Shown here one piece after another: positions 54,164-63,545 of a DNA stretch of 64,000 bases. The stretch lies in NCBI GenBank assembly GCA_023511995.1, contig JAIMAL010000008.1:1-64000 (forward strand). The letters are read 5' to 3'. Positions within the stretch are counted from its first letter, which is position 1. Every line of letters starts with the position of its first letter. Under the pieces are notes generated by a model, which saw nothing but the letters and a program-made list of their open reading frames with translations, was not told where the DNA came from and searched no databases. The position numbers were made by a program, and so were the translations under genes. This DNA is from Burkholderiales bacterium. Its GTDB lineage: Bacteria; Pseudomonadota; Gammaproteobacteria; Burkholderiales; Thiobacteraceae.

Positions 54164-56974
54164 TTATTGGGTTTTCCCGCCGCTGGCAAGGTGCGTCCCG
54201 GCTGACCAAGCGGGCGGCCGCCAGTGGGCATACCACTCGGGCAGGGCCTCCGCCGGCATGGGGCGGGCAATCCCGTAGCCCTGACCGAGTCCGCAGCCAA
54301 GATCCAGCAGCGCCCGCGCATGGGCTTCCGTTTCCACCCCCTCGGCCAACACGGTCATGCCGAAGGCCTCGGTGAGCCCGATGATGCCCTGCACGATGGC
54401 AAGATCGTTCTGGTCGATGAGCAGGTCGCGCACGAAGCTCTGGTCGATCTTGACCAGGTCCGCAGGCAGGCGCCGCAGATAGGTGAGGGAGGAATAGCCG
54501 GTGCCGAAATCGTCCAGCGCAAAGGTCACCCCCAGTTGCCGACAGGTCTCGATGAGGCGGGCCACGTGCTCGATGTCGGCGAGCGCCGCGCTTTCCACCA
54601 CCTCGAGCTGCAGGTGACCCAGCGGTAGGGGCGGATGCCGGGCAAGCAGTCGGCGAAGACGCTCCCCGAAATCTTCCCGCGCCAGATGCCGCGGTGCGAT
54701 GTTGACCGCCACCGGCAGGTCGAGGCCGCGCTCGCGCCAGCGCGCCATCTGGGAAAGGGCCGCTTCGATCACCCATTCGCCCACGCTGACCTCGAGATCG
54801 CTGCCCTCCAGAACGGGCAGGAATTCGGCGGGCGGCACCAAGCCGCGCTCCGGATGCTGCCAGCGGATCAGCGCCTCGACACCGATGACGCGACCCTGGC
54901 GCAGGTCCACCTTGGGCTGATAGTGGAGCACGAACTCCCCTTGGGCCAGCGCCACCGCCAGGCGCTCCAACAGGGCACGTCGGCTGCGCGCCTCGCTGTC
55001 CCGCTGCGGGTCGAAGAGATGGATGCGGTTGCGGCCCGCCTCCTTGGCCGCATAGAGGGCCTGGTCGGCGTGGCGCAGCAGGGTATCGGCGTCCACTCCA
55101 TCATTGGGATAGAGGGTGACCCCCACACTTGCGGTGACGTTGAGAACCAGGCCCTCCACGGCCACGGGCCGGGCCACCGCCTCGAGGAGGCGGGTGAGCA
55201 CGGTGAGACATTCCACCTCGTCGGCAAGCTCGGTGAGAAGGAGCACGAACTCATCGCCCCCCAGGCGGGCCACGGTATCGCCGCCGCGCACGCTGGCTGC
55301 CAGGCGTTGCCCGATTTCCACGAGCAGCCGGTCTCCGGTGGCGTGCCCGAAGCTGTTGTTGATGGGCTTGAAGCCGTCCAGGTCGAGGTAACACACGGCA
55401 AGCCGACGGCCACTGCGCTCCACCTGGGACAGGGCCACCTTCAGACGGTCCGCCAGCAGCGCCCGGTTGGGCAGGCCGGTCAGCGGATCGTGGTGCGCCA
55501 GATGGCGCAACTGTTCCTCCTGCACCTTGACCTGGGTGAGATCGCGGAAGATGCCGATGTAATGGGTCACCTCCCCTTCCTCGTCCTTGACGGCGATGAT
55601 GGCAAGCTCCTCCGGGTAGATGCCCCCTTCCTTGCGCCGGTTCCAGATTTCCCCCAGCCACTGGCCCGTCTCGCGGATCTGCGCCCACATGGCGGCATAA
55701 AACCCCGCATCATGTCGGCCGGAGGAAAGCACGCGGGGTTTCCTGCCCATCACCTCCTCGGGCGTATAACCGGTGATGCGTGTGAAGGCGGGGTTGACGG
55801 CGATGATGTGGGTGTTGCGGTCGGTGATCATCACCCCGTTCAGGGAATGTTCGTAGACGCTTGCCGCAAGCCGCAGCTTTTCCAGGGTGCGCCGTTCCTC
55901 CGTCTGGTCGCGGAAGACCAGCACCGCGCCGAAGATGCGCCCGTCGGCGGCGCGGATGGGTGCGGCGGAATCGGCAATGGGTCGCTCCTGCCCATCCCGG
56001 GCGATGAGCAGGGTGTGGTTGGCCAGGCGCACGGCACGACCCTCCCGCAACACCTGTCCCACAGGACACTCTGTCTCCTCCCGCGTGCGCTCATCGACGG
56101 TGGGAAAGACCTGGAGGATGGAGCGCCCCTTTGCTTCCGCAAGGAGCCAGCCGGTGAGCCGTTCCGCCACCGGGTTCATGAACACCACCCGGCCCTCCTG
56201 ATCGGTACTGATCACGCCATCGCCGATGGAGCTCAGGGTGACGGCAAGCCGCTCGTGTTCGGCAAGCAGTTCCCTGCGGGCAGCGGCCACGGTTTCGGCC
56301 ATGCGGTTGAAGGCAGTGATCACTTCCCGCAGTTCGGGGCTGCCGGCGGCGGGTAGGCGCGCCGCGTAATCCCCGGCGGCGATGCGCCGGGCACCCTCTT
56401 TCAGCGCCGCCAAGGGCGCGAGCCCCCGCCGCAGGATGAAGAAGATGCCGGAGAAATCGATGCCGAGAGCGACGAGCAGAATCAAGAGATGCCGGAGGAA
56501 GGCCGACCACAGGCGGTCCACCGTCGGCTGCGCGGTCATCTCGACAGTGATCTCGCCATAGCTGCGGCCACCGATGAAAAGGGTGCGGCTTGCCTTTGGC
56601 GAGGGAACGTCGGCCAGGCGGGCAAACCAACGGGGGGCTTTCGCCGGCTCATCCTTGTCGGCGGCGGCAAGGGGATTGCCGCGGGGCGTGGTGAACACCA
56701 TGCGCCGCACATCGCGCTTCTTCACCCGCTGGCGAAGCTGCAACTCGATGCTCGCGTAATCGCCGATCACCGCACTTTCCGCCAGCGCCGCCTCGAGGGA
56801 GACAAGCTCCGCCTCCAGATGCTCGACGATCTGGCCGCGGGCGAATTCCGCCTCGGAGCGGGTGGAAACCAAAAGCAGCAGCGTGCCCGCCACGAGAAGC
56901 GCCAGGGTGGTGATGAGCATCACCCTGCCAATCAGGGGAAGCTTCTCCCACAGGCGGATCGCGGCAAGGTTCAC
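54164..56974 (-). CDS. Membrane PAS-PAS-GGDEF-EAL protein coupled to PhnD
   Basis: A 936-residue bifunctional-type c-di-GMP enzyme. TM1 near 18-38 ([19 protein letters not shown]), a periplasmic sensor of about 120 residues, TM2 near 160-180 ([19 protein letters not shown]), HAMP, PAS1 (about 235-350), PAS2 (about 365-480), GGDEF (about 490-655) with intact [11 protein letters not shown] and RxxD (RGGD), and EAL (about 670-920) with [26 protein letters not shown] and [14 protein letters not shown]. Both catalytic motifs are intact. GTG 56974 overlaps the phnD-type stop (GTGA) with a GAGGG site, so they are coupled; an ATG 21 bp upstream is an alternative. Confidence 0.9.
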   Translation of the reverse strand: MNLAAIRLWEKLPLIGRVMLITTLALLVAGTLLLLVSTRSEAEFARGQIVEHLEAELVSLEAALAESAVIGDYASIELQLRQRVKKRDVRRMVFTTPRGNPLAAADKDEPAKAPRWFARLADVPSPKASRTLFIGGRSYGEITVEMTAQPTVDRLWSAFLRHLLILLVALGIDFSGIFFILRRGLAPLAALKEGARRIAAGDYAARLPAAGSPELREVITAFNRMAETVAAARRELLAEHERLAVTLSSIGDGVISTDQEGRVVFMNPVAERLTGWLLAEAKGRSILQVFPTVDERTREETECPVGQVLREGRAVRLANHTLLIARDGQERPIADSAAPIRAADGRIFGAVLVFRDQTEERRTLEKLRLAASVYEHSLNGVMITDRNTHIIAVNPAFTRITGYTPEEVMGRKPRVLSSGRHDAGFYAAMWAQIRETGQWLGEIWNRRKEGGIYPEELAIIAVKDEEGEVTHYIGIFRDLTQVKVQEEQLRHLAHHDPLTGLPNRALLADRLKVALSQVERSGRRLAVCYLDLDGFKPINNSFGHATGDRLLVEIGQRLAASVRGGDTVARLGGDEFVLLLTELADEVECLTVLTRLLEAVARPVAVEGLVLNVTASVGVTLYPNDGVDADTLLRHADQALYAAKEAGRNRIHLFDPQRDSEARSRRALLERLAVALAQGEFVLHYQPKVDLRQGRVIGVEALIRWQHPERGLVPPAEFLPVLEGSDLEVSVGEWVIEAALSQMARWRERGLDLPVAVNIAPRHLAREDFGERLRRLLARHPPLPLGHLQLEVVESAALADIEHVARLIETCRQLGVTFALDDFGTGYSSLTYLRRLPADLVKIDQSFVRDLLIDQNDLAIVQGIIGLTEAFGMTVLAEGVETEAHARALLDLGCGLGQGYGIARPMPAEALPEWYAHWRPPAWSAGTHLASGGKTQ

Positions 56975-57807
56975 TGGCGGCCCTCGGCTTGCCACAGGCG
57001 GCGGTAGACCGCGCGCTGGTTGTCGTATTCCGCATCCTGCGCGGCGACGAAGCCATAAGGCGGCTTCTGGTTGATCACGGCGGCACTCGCCTCGAGGATG
57101 CGACGTCCCTCCGCATCCGCCGTCATGCCGATGAGGGCGGCCTGCACCGCGGAAGCCACCTTCGCCGGCACGCGGGGATGCACCGCCACCGGCAGATCGA
57201 GGAAAGGCTCAGAGGTCCACAGGACACGGTAGCGGAAGTGTTCCCGCGCCGCATACTCCTCCATCACGCGGGAATTGACAGCAGCCGCGGCAATCTGTCC
57301 CGCTTTGAGCTGCGCCATCACGCCTTCCTGGTTGCCAGCGAACACCGGTTTCACCTGCACCTTCGCTGCATACAAGGCCACCATGGGAACGGCATAGCCG
57401 GTGAAGCCGTTGCGGTTGGGAAAGCCCACCTCCTGCCCCTGCAGCTCCGCCAGGGAATGGATCGGCGAGGTGTCCGCGACGACGATCTGGCTGCGGATCG
57501 GCTCACCGACCGGCCGAGCGATCACCCGGTAGCGGGCTTGCGCATGGCTGGGGGCGAAGATGTGGTTGTTGTAAACGAAATCGAATTCGCCGCGCGCCTC
57601 GGCCGCCGAATATTCCTGGGAATCGCGCCGCGTGGCGAGTTCTAGGGTCACCCCCGCCTTGCGCCCGACATAATCGAGAATGGGGTTCCAGTAGCGGGCG
57701 GTGAGGACGGGGTTGCGATGGGGCAGCACGCCGAAGGTATAGGTTTCTCCCCACGCATGCGGGGCGAGGAGAAGCAGAAAAAGAATGCCGGCAGCGAGCG
57801 ATTTTAT
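56971..57807 (-). CDS. PhnD-family periplasmic binding protein 2, unusual start
   Basis: About 278 residues. The mature part (TFGVLPHRNPVLTARYWNPI, RGEFDFVYNNHIFAPSHAQA, LQGQEVGFPNRNGFTGYAVP) is a clear PhnD/SsuA-like binding protein. The first standard start, GTG 57729, falls after the hydrophobic core, yet 26 in-frame codons upstream encode a complete signal peptide (KSLAAGILFLLLLAPHAWG). Its first codon is ATA at 57807, one base from ATG. I take 57807 as the start, with ATA initiation, a mutated start or a base error as explanations. Coupled to the GGDEF-EAL gene; no ABC transporter genes adjoin. Confidence 0.75.
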   Translation of the reverse strand: MKSLAAGILFLLLLAPHAWGETYTFGVLPHRNPVLTARYWNPILDYVGRKAGVTLELATRRDSQEYSAAEARGEFDFVYNNHIFAPSHAQARYRVIARPVGEPIRSQIVVADTSPIHSLAELQGQEVGFPNRNGFTGYAVPMVALYAAKVQVKPVFAGNQEGVMAQLKAGQIAAAAVNSRVMEEYAAREHFRYRVLWTSEPFLDLPVAVHPRVPAKVASAVQAALIGMTADAEGRRILEASAAVINQKPPYGFVAAQDAEYDNQRAVYRRLWQAEGRQ

Positions 57808-57883
57808 GGGTGTGGGGTCAAAGCCGTATGATACGGTTAAATTCCAACGAATCCACCCAATGAACGGCGCGCTCCGCTCAGGC

Positions 57884-57889
57884 TATATT
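57884..57889 (+). promoter_or_regulatory. -10 box of mobA, close to the ATG
   Basis: TATATT ends 6 bp before ATG 57896; the mRNA may be leaderless, as proposed for tsaD. Confidence 0.35.
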
Positions 57890-57895
57890 TACCCC

Positions 57896-58501
57896 ATGTC
57901 GGAAACCTCCCGCCCCGCCATCACCGGCCTCGTCCTCGCCGGCGGAGAAGGCCGCCGCATGGGTGGGCAGGACAAGGGACTCGTCCCTCTGCGCGGCCGG
58001 CCCCTCATCGAATGGGTGTTGAGCCGCATCCGCCCCCAGGTCACCGACATCCTGATTTCCGCCAACCGCAATCTCGAAGCCTACGCCCGTTTCGGCCACC
58101 CGGTGCTCACGGACCGCACGGAAGGCTACGTGGGCCCCCTGGCGGGCATCGCCCGCGGCCTTCTGGAAACCCGCCACGGGCTGCTGCTCGCCGTGCCCTG
58201 CGACACGCCTTTCCTGCCGGACGATCTGGTGGCCCGTCTCTGGGACGCCCTGAGCGCGGGGGATTTCGACCTCGCCGTGCCCCTCGTCAAGGGCCGTACC
58301 CAGAACGCCATCTGCCTCATGCACACCCGGGTAGGCGCAAGCCTCGCCCAATACCTGGCCCAGGGCGGCCGCCAGGTGGAAGCCTGGCAGACTGGCCTCA
58401 AGCGCGCCGTGGCCGACTTCGACGACGAGGCCGCCTTCTTCGTCAACCTGAACCGCCCGGAACAACTCGCTGCCCTCGAAGACCTGCCCCACCGCTCCTG
58501 A
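57896..58501 (+). CDS. mobA: Molybdenum cofactor guanylyltransferase MobA
   Basis: A 201-residue enzyme that attaches GMP to molybdopterin to form the bis-MGD cofactor of DMSO-reductase-family enzymes. The GTP-binding loop LAGGEGRRMGGQDKGLVPL, SANRNLEAYARFG, PLAGIARGL and VPCDTPFLPDDLV match MobA. The start is ATG 57896; the frame upstream overlaps the opposite phnD-type gene. It is the only Mo-cofactor gene in the window. Confidence 0.94.
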   Translation: MSETSRPAITGLVLAGGEGRRMGGQDKGLVPLRGRPLIEWVLSRIRPQVTDILISANRNLEAYARFGHPVLTDRTEGYVGPLAGIARGLLETRHGLLLAVPCDTPFLPDDLVARLWDALSAGDFDLAVPLVKGRTQNAICLMHTRVGASLAQYLAQGGRQVEAWQTGLKRAVADFDDEAAFFVNLNRPEQLAALEDLPHRS

Positions 58502-58563
58502 AAACCCCGAAAGCGATTTGGGCAAACCACGAAGGAGACGGAGAAGCGCAGAGGCACGCGGCG

Positions 58564-58598
58564 TTCCCTGACCCCTGACCCCTGACGCCCGCTGCCCG
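58564..58598. repeat. Degenerate heptamer tandem repeat, second array (5 units)
   Basis: Phased 7-mers TTCCCTG, ACCCCTG, ACCCCTG, ACGCCCG, CTGCCCG immediately before the ackA stop codon, between convergent mobA and ackA. Same repeat type as at 33527-33561. Confidence 0.6.
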
Positions 58599-59804
58599 TC
58601 ACCCCTTCCCCGTCACCCACAACCCGACCTGCCGCGCAATGTGCAGTTCCTCGTTGGTGCGGATGACCAGCACCCGCACGGGCTGGCCGGCTTGCTGGAT
58701 TTCCGCCACCTCCCCCAGGGGGGCCGTGTTGGCCGCCTCGTCGAGGGCAATGCCCAGGCCCTCCAGTCCCGCACAGGCCAGGCTGCGCACCCGCGGCGCG
58801 TTTTCCCCCACACCGGCGGTGAAGACCAGGGCATCGACGCGGCCCAGCACGGCCAGGTAGGCCCCGATGTATTTGCGGATGCGATAGGTGTACACCTCGA
58901 GGGCGAGCCGGGCGGCGGCATCCCCGTCTGCCGCGCGGGCAAGGATTTCCCGCATGTCATTGACGCCCGCGAGTCCCTTGAGGCCGCATTCGTGATTGAG
59001 GGCATGATCGAGGCCGGCCCAGCCAAGACCACTCACCCGCTCCATGTGCAGGGGCACGGCGGGGTCCAGATCGCCGCTGCGGGTCCCCATCACCAGACCC
59101 TCGAGGGGGGTGAATCCCATGGAGGTGTCCACCGATCGCCCACCCTGGATGGCACAGGCGGACGCCCCGTTGCCCAGGTGCAGGGTGATGAGGTTGAGTT
59201 CCCCAAGGGGCTTGCCCAGATACGCGGCGGCGCGTTGCGCCACGTACTCGTGGGACAGACCGTGGAAGCCATAACGCCGCACCTGGTGCTGCCCATACCA
59301 GGCATCCGGGACGGCATAGCGGAAGGCCCGTTCCGGCAGGGTGTGGTGGAACGCGGTGTCGAAGGCCGCCACCTGCGGCACCTCCGGCCAGGTCTGGCGG
59401 GCAAGCCGGATGCCAACGAGGTTGGCCGGATTGTGCAGCGGAGCGAGCACCGCCAACGCCTCGATGCGCGCCTCCACCTCGGCGTCGATGGGCACAGCAC
59501 CGTGGAAGTCCTCGCCGCCGTGCACCACCCGATGGCCGATGGCAAGGAGGCGATGGTGCGTGCCCGCATCCAGAGCTTCCCGCATGTGGTTGAAGGCCTC
59601 GCGGTGGCTGGGGGCGACGACGCCGCGGCTTAAGCGGGAACTCACGCCGCCGACGTTGTAGCGGGTGTGGTGGTGGCAGGGGGCGGCCTCGCCGATGCGT
59701 TCGATGATGCCCTCCGCCAGCAAGGCATCGGTGGCCACATCGAACAGGCGGTACTTGAGGGAGGAGCTGCCGCAGTTGAGGACGAGGATGGCCCCATCCA
59801 TCAT
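58599..59804 (-). CDS. ackA: Acetate kinase
   Basis: A 401-residue enzyme interconverting acetyl phosphate + ADP and acetate + ATP. LVLNCGSSSLKYRLFD, the GHRVVHGGEDF and FDTAFHHTLPERAF blocks, RYGFHGLSHEYVA, HLGNGASACAIQGG and FTAGVGENAPRVRS are all diagnostic, including the catalytic Arg and His. ATG 59804 lies 10 bp after xfp with AAGGGGG, so the two form an operon: phosphoketolase makes acetyl phosphate and AckA recovers ATP. Confidence 0.97.
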   Translation of the reverse strand: MMDGAILVLNCGSSSLKYRLFDVATDALLAEGIIERIGEAAPCHHHTRYNVGGVSSRLSRGVVAPSHREAFNHMREALDAGTHHRLLAIGHRVVHGGEDFHGAVPIDAEVEARIEALAVLAPLHNPANLVGIRLARQTWPEVPQVAAFDTAFHHTLPERAFRYAVPDAWYGQHQVRRYGFHGLSHEYVAQRAAAYLGKPLGELNLITLHLGNGASACAIQGGRSVDTSMGFTPLEGLVMGTRSGDLDPAVPLHMERVSGLGWAGLDHALNHECGLKGLAGVNDMREILARAADGDAAARLALEVYTYRIRKYIGAYLAVLGRVDALVFTAGVGENAPRVRSLACAGLEGLGIALDEAANTAPLGEVAEIQQAGQPVRVLVIRTNEELHIARQVGLWVTGKG

Positions 59805-59814
59805 CGTGCCCCCT

Positions 59815-62187
59815 TCACCCCGGCCAGTGCCAGTCGGCGATTTCCGGCGGGTCCACGCCGTGTTCCAAGGCGTGCTGCCGGTAGGTGAACTGGAGATTGC
59901 GCATCTGCTGTTTGACGTGGGCGCCGATCACGGTCAGGCGCGGCACGCGGTCGATGACATCCACCACCAGGCTGAAGCGATCGATTTCATTGAGCATGGC
60001 CAGTTCCAGCGGTGTGTTGATGCTTCCCTTCTCCTTGTAGCCGCGCACGTGCAGGTTGCGGTGATTGGTGCGGCGGTAGGCCAGCCGATGGATGAGCCAG
60101 GGATAACCGTGGAAGTTGAAGATGATGGGCTTGTCCCGGGTGAACAGGCTGTCGAAGTCGCGGTCGCTCAGACCATGGGGATGTTCCGTGTTGGGGGTGA
60201 GAGTGAAGAGGTCCACCACATTGACGAAGCGGATGCGCAGATCGGGGAAATATTGCCGCAGCAGGGCGGTGGCGGCCAGCGCCTCCTGGGTGGGAATGTC
60301 GCCGCAGGCGGCCATGACCACGTCCGGCTCGGCCCCGGCGTCGGTGCTTGCCCACTCCCAGATACCGATGCCCTGGGCACAGTGACGCAAGGCGCTTTCC
60401 ATGTCCAGATACTGCAGATGGTTCTGCTTGTCGGCGACGATGACGTTGATGCGGTTGGTGGTGGCAAGACAGTGATTCGCCACGGCCAGCAGGCAGTTGG
60501 CATCCGGCGGCAGATAGATGCGCACCACGCGGGGGCTCTTGGTCACCACCACATCGAGGAAGCCCGGATCCTGATGGGTGAAGCCGTTGTGGTCCTGCCG
60601 CCAGACGGTGGAAGTGATGAGCAGGTTGAGGGAGGAGATGGGCGACCGCCAGGGAATGTCGGCGGCGATCTCCAGCCACTTGGCGTGCTGGTTGAACATG
60701 GAATCGATGACGTGGGCGAACGCCTCGTAGGTGGAGAGGAAACCATGGCGCCCGGTGAGCAGATAACCTTCCAGCCAGCCCTCCAGGGTATGCTCGGAGA
60801 GCACCTCCATGACCCGGCCATCGGCAGCCAGCTCGCCACCGTCCGCATCCTCCGGCCGCAGTTCCAGCCACATCTTCTTCGCCGCCTCGTACACGGCGTC
60901 GAGGCGGTTGGAGGTGGTCTCGTCGGGACCGAAGATGCGGAAGTTGTCGGGGTTTTTGCGCAGCACATCCCGCAGGAACGCCCCCAGGGGGCGCGTCGTC
61001 TCCGCCCGCACCGCGCCCGGCGCCGGCACCTTCACCGCGTAGTCGCGCACCTCCGGCAGCCGCAAAACGCGGCGCAGCCGGCCACCATTGGCGTGGGGGT
61101 TGGCGCTCATGCGCCGCTCCCCCCGCGGGGCGAGCGCAGCAAGCCTGGGATCGAGGCGTCCCTTTGCATCGAACAGCTCCTCCGGGCGGTAGCTCTTGAG
61201 CCACGCTTCCAGCGCGGCAAGCCGGGCAGGATTTTCCCGCACCTGGGTGAGGGGCACCTGATGGGCGCGCCAGGATCCTTCCACCCGATGCCCGTCTACT
61301 TCCCGGGGGCCGGTCCAGCCTTTGGGGCTGACCAGCACCACCATGGGCCAGGCGGGCCGCGTTACCCTGTTGCGGCGCCTCGCCTCGTTCTGGATGGCGC
61401 GAATCTCCAGCACACAGCGTTCCAGGGTCTCGGCCATGGCGCGATGCATGGCCATGGGTTCGTCGCCTTCGACGAAATGGGGCGTTAAGCCATAGCCTCT
61501 GAGGAGGAGAGTGAGTTCCTCGCGGGGCAGGCGGGCGAGCACGGTGGGGTTGTTGATCTTGTATCCGTTGAGATGCAGGATGGGCAGCACCGCGCCATCC
61601 CGCTGGGGATTGAGGAATTTGTTGCCATGCCAGGCGGTGGCGAGCGGCCCGGTTTCCGCCTCCCCATCCCCTACCGCCACCGCCACCAGCAGGTCCGGGT
61701 TGTCGAAGGCGGCGCCGAAGGCATGGGCGAGGCTGTAGCCCAACTCGCCCCCTTCATGGATGGAGCCCGGCAGTTCCGGCGTGCAATGACTGCCCACACC
61801 CCCCGGAAAGGAAAAGGCGCGAAAAAGGCGCCGCAACCCCTCCTCGTCCTGGGTGCAGTCGGTATGGAGCTCGGAATAGGTGCCCTCCAGATAGACCGGC
61901 GCCAGGACACCCGGCGCACCGTGTCCAGGGCCGGCGAGGAAGATGACGTTGAGGTCGTATTTGACGATGAGCCGGTTGAGGTGCACATACATGAAGGCAA
62001 GGCCGGGGCTCGACCCCCAGTGACCGAGAAGCCGCGCCTTGACGTGCTCCGGCCGCAGCGGTTCGCGCAACAGGGGATTGTCCCGCAGATAGATCATGCC
62101 GGCGGCGAGGTAATTGCAAGCCCGCCAGTAGGCGTCAAGCCGCTCGAGTTCGGCCTCGCTGGGGGGGTCAAAGGGGGGAAGCTGCAT
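59815..62187 (-). CDS. xfp: Xylulose-5-phosphate/fructose-6-phosphate phosphoketolase
   Basis: A 790-residue thiamine diphosphate enzyme that cleaves xylulose 5-phosphate (and often fructose 6-phosphate) with phosphate to acetyl phosphate plus a shorter sugar phosphate. Signature parts: [20 protein letters not shown], the [20 protein letters not shown] block, TPP-binding [28 protein letters not shown] and, near the C-terminus, [19 protein letters not shown]. Full length for the family. It lies 84 bp downstream of glcF on the same strand. Confidence 0.97.
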   Translation of the reverse strand: MQLPPFDPPSEAELERLDAYWRACNYLAAGMIYLRDNPLLREPLRPEHVKARLLGHWGSSPGLAFMYVHLNRLIVKYDLNVIFLAGPGHGAPGVLAPVYLEGTYSELHTDCTQDEEGLRRLFRAFSFPGGVGSHCTPELPGSIHEGGELGYSLAHAFGAAFDNPDLLVAVAVGDGEAETGPLATAWHGNKFLNPQRDGAVLPILHLNGYKINNPTVLARLPREELTLLLRGYGLTPHFVEGDEPMAMHRAMAETLERCVLEIRAIQNEARRRNRVTRPAWPMVVLVSPKGWTGPREVDGHRVEGSWRAHQVPLTQVRENPARLAALEAWLKSYRPEELFDAKGRLDPRLAALAPRGERRMSANPHANGGRLRRVLRLPEVRDYAVKVPAPGAVRAETTRPLGAFLRDVLRKNPDNFRIFGPDETTSNRLDAVYEAAKKMWLELRPEDADGGELAADGRVMEVLSEHTLEGWLEGYLLTGRHGFLSTYEAFAHVIDSMFNQHAKWLEIAADIPWRSPISSLNLLITSTVWRQDHNGFTHQDPGFLDVVVTKSPRVVRIYLPPDANCLLAVANHCLATTNRINVIVADKQNHLQYLDMESALRHCAQGIGIWEWASTDAGAEPDVVMAACGDIPTQEALAATALLRQYFPDLRIRFVNVVDLFTLTPNTEHPHGLSDRDFDSLFTRDKPIIFNFHGYPWLIHRLAYRRTNHRNLHVRGYKEKGSINTPLELAMLNEIDRFSLVVDVIDRVPRLTVIGAHVKQQMRNLQFTYRQHALEHGVDPPEIADWHWPG

Positions 62188-62271
62188 GAGGGAAACTCCC
62201 AGGTTGGGCGACAGTCTGCATCGCCTTTGCGACGCGAAGATGACGTCTGCAGGATAACCGGCGCCGGCGCT

Positions 62272-63501
62272 TCAGGCCAGAAGCTCGTCCAAAAGCTCCA
62301 CCCAATGGCTCACCGGAAGCGTGGTGCCGCTTTGCAGGTGCAGCAGACACCCGATGTTGGCGGTGACGATGCGCGCCGGCCCTCCGCTCGTCAAGGCGGC
62401 GACCTTGTTGGCAAGAAGCCGCTGGGAGAGGTTCCGCTGCAGCAGCGAATAGGTACCCGCCGAACCGCAACAGAGATGCGCATCGGGCGTGGGCGTAAGG
62501 GGAATGCCGGCAAGCTCCAGGATGCGCTCGATGAGGCCGTTGAGTTTCTGCCCATGCTGCAGGGTGCAGGGGGTGTGCACCGCCACCGGCGGCGGTTTGC
62601 GCCGCGTAGCCGCGAGCAGCCCGGCCAAGCGGGTCCTTTCCGCCCACACCACTTCCGCAATGTCGCGGGTGTGTTCGGCGATGCGCCGCGCCTTCTCGCC
62701 ATATTCCGGGCAGGTGCGCAGGTGATGGGCATATTCCCGCACCGTCACGCCGCAGCCGCTCGCCGTCATGACGATGGCCTCCACCCCCGCCTCCAGATGG
62801 GGAAGCCAGGCATCGATGTTGCGGCGCATGGCGGCAAGGGCCTCCTCCCGCCCGCCGGTGTGCAGCGGCAACGCCCCACAGCATCCCGCCTCCGAAGCCA
62901 CGATGAGGCTGATGCCCAGGCGGTCCAGCACACGGGCAGCGGCGGCGTTGATGCCGGGGGCGGCGGCCGGCTGCACACAGCCCGCCAGCACCAGCATGCG
63001 CCGCCCATGGCGGGGAGGCGGCCAGTCTCCGGCAGGTTTGGGGCTGATCACCTGGCGCGCAAGCCGTCCAGGCAGAAACGGCCGCACCAGACGGCCGAGG
63101 CCGAGCAGCAAGGAGACACGGCGGGCATCGACAAGGGTGGTGCGCAAAAGCCAGCGCCTGACGCGCCCTTGCAGACTGCGGCCGATTTTTTCCTCCGCTA
63201 GCGTGCGCCCGATATCCAGCAGCCGACCGTATTCCACACCGGAAGGACAGGTGGTCTCACAGGCGCGGCAGGTGAGACAGCGGTCCAGATGGGTGAGGGT
63301 TTTTTCCGTGGCGGCTGCGCCCTCCAGCATCTGCTTCATGAGGTAGATGCGCCCGCGCGGACTGTCCAGCTCATCGCCGAGGAGCTGATAGGTGGGGCAG
63401 GTGGCAAGGCAGAAACCGCAATGCACACAGGTGCGCAGAATGCGGTCGGCCTCCCGGCCTTCCGGCGTATCGCGAATGAAATCGGCGAGATTCGTCTGCA
63501 T
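62272..63501 (-). CDS. glcF: Glycolate oxidase iron-sulfur subunit GlcF
   Basis: A 409-residue subunit of glycolate dehydrogenase, which oxidises glycolate to glyoxylate. Two 4Fe-4S clusters are bound by CVHCGFCLATCP (about residues 25-36) and CLTCRACETTCPSG (about 75-88); two CCG domains follow (e.g. EAGCCGALPLHTGG and HLCCGSAGTYSLLQ). It follows glcE at 44 bp. In autotrophs the enzyme salvages 2-phosphoglycolate-derived glycolate. Confidence 0.95.
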   Translation of the reverse strand: MQTNLADFIRDTPEGREADRILRTCVHCGFCLATCPTYQLLGDELDSPRGRIYLMKQMLEGAAATEKTLTHLDRCLTCRACETTCPSGVEYGRLLDIGRTLAEEKIGRSLQGRVRRWLLRTTLVDARRVSLLLGLGRLVRPFLPGRLARQVISPKPAGDWPPPRHGRRMLVLAGCVQPAAAPGINAAAARVLDRLGISLIVASEAGCCGALPLHTGGREEALAAMRRNIDAWLPHLEAGVEAIVMTASGCGVTVREYAHHLRTCPEYGEKARRIAEHTRDIAEVVWAERTRLAGLLAATRRKPPPVAVHTPCTLQHGQKLNGLIERILELAGIPLTPTPDAHLCCGSAGTYSLLQRNLSQRLLANKVAALTSGGPARIVTANIGCLLHLQSGTTLPVSHWVELLDELLA

Positions 63502-63545
63502 GGCGGTTCAGTGGGGATAGCCCAACAAGGCGCAAGGCGGCATCG

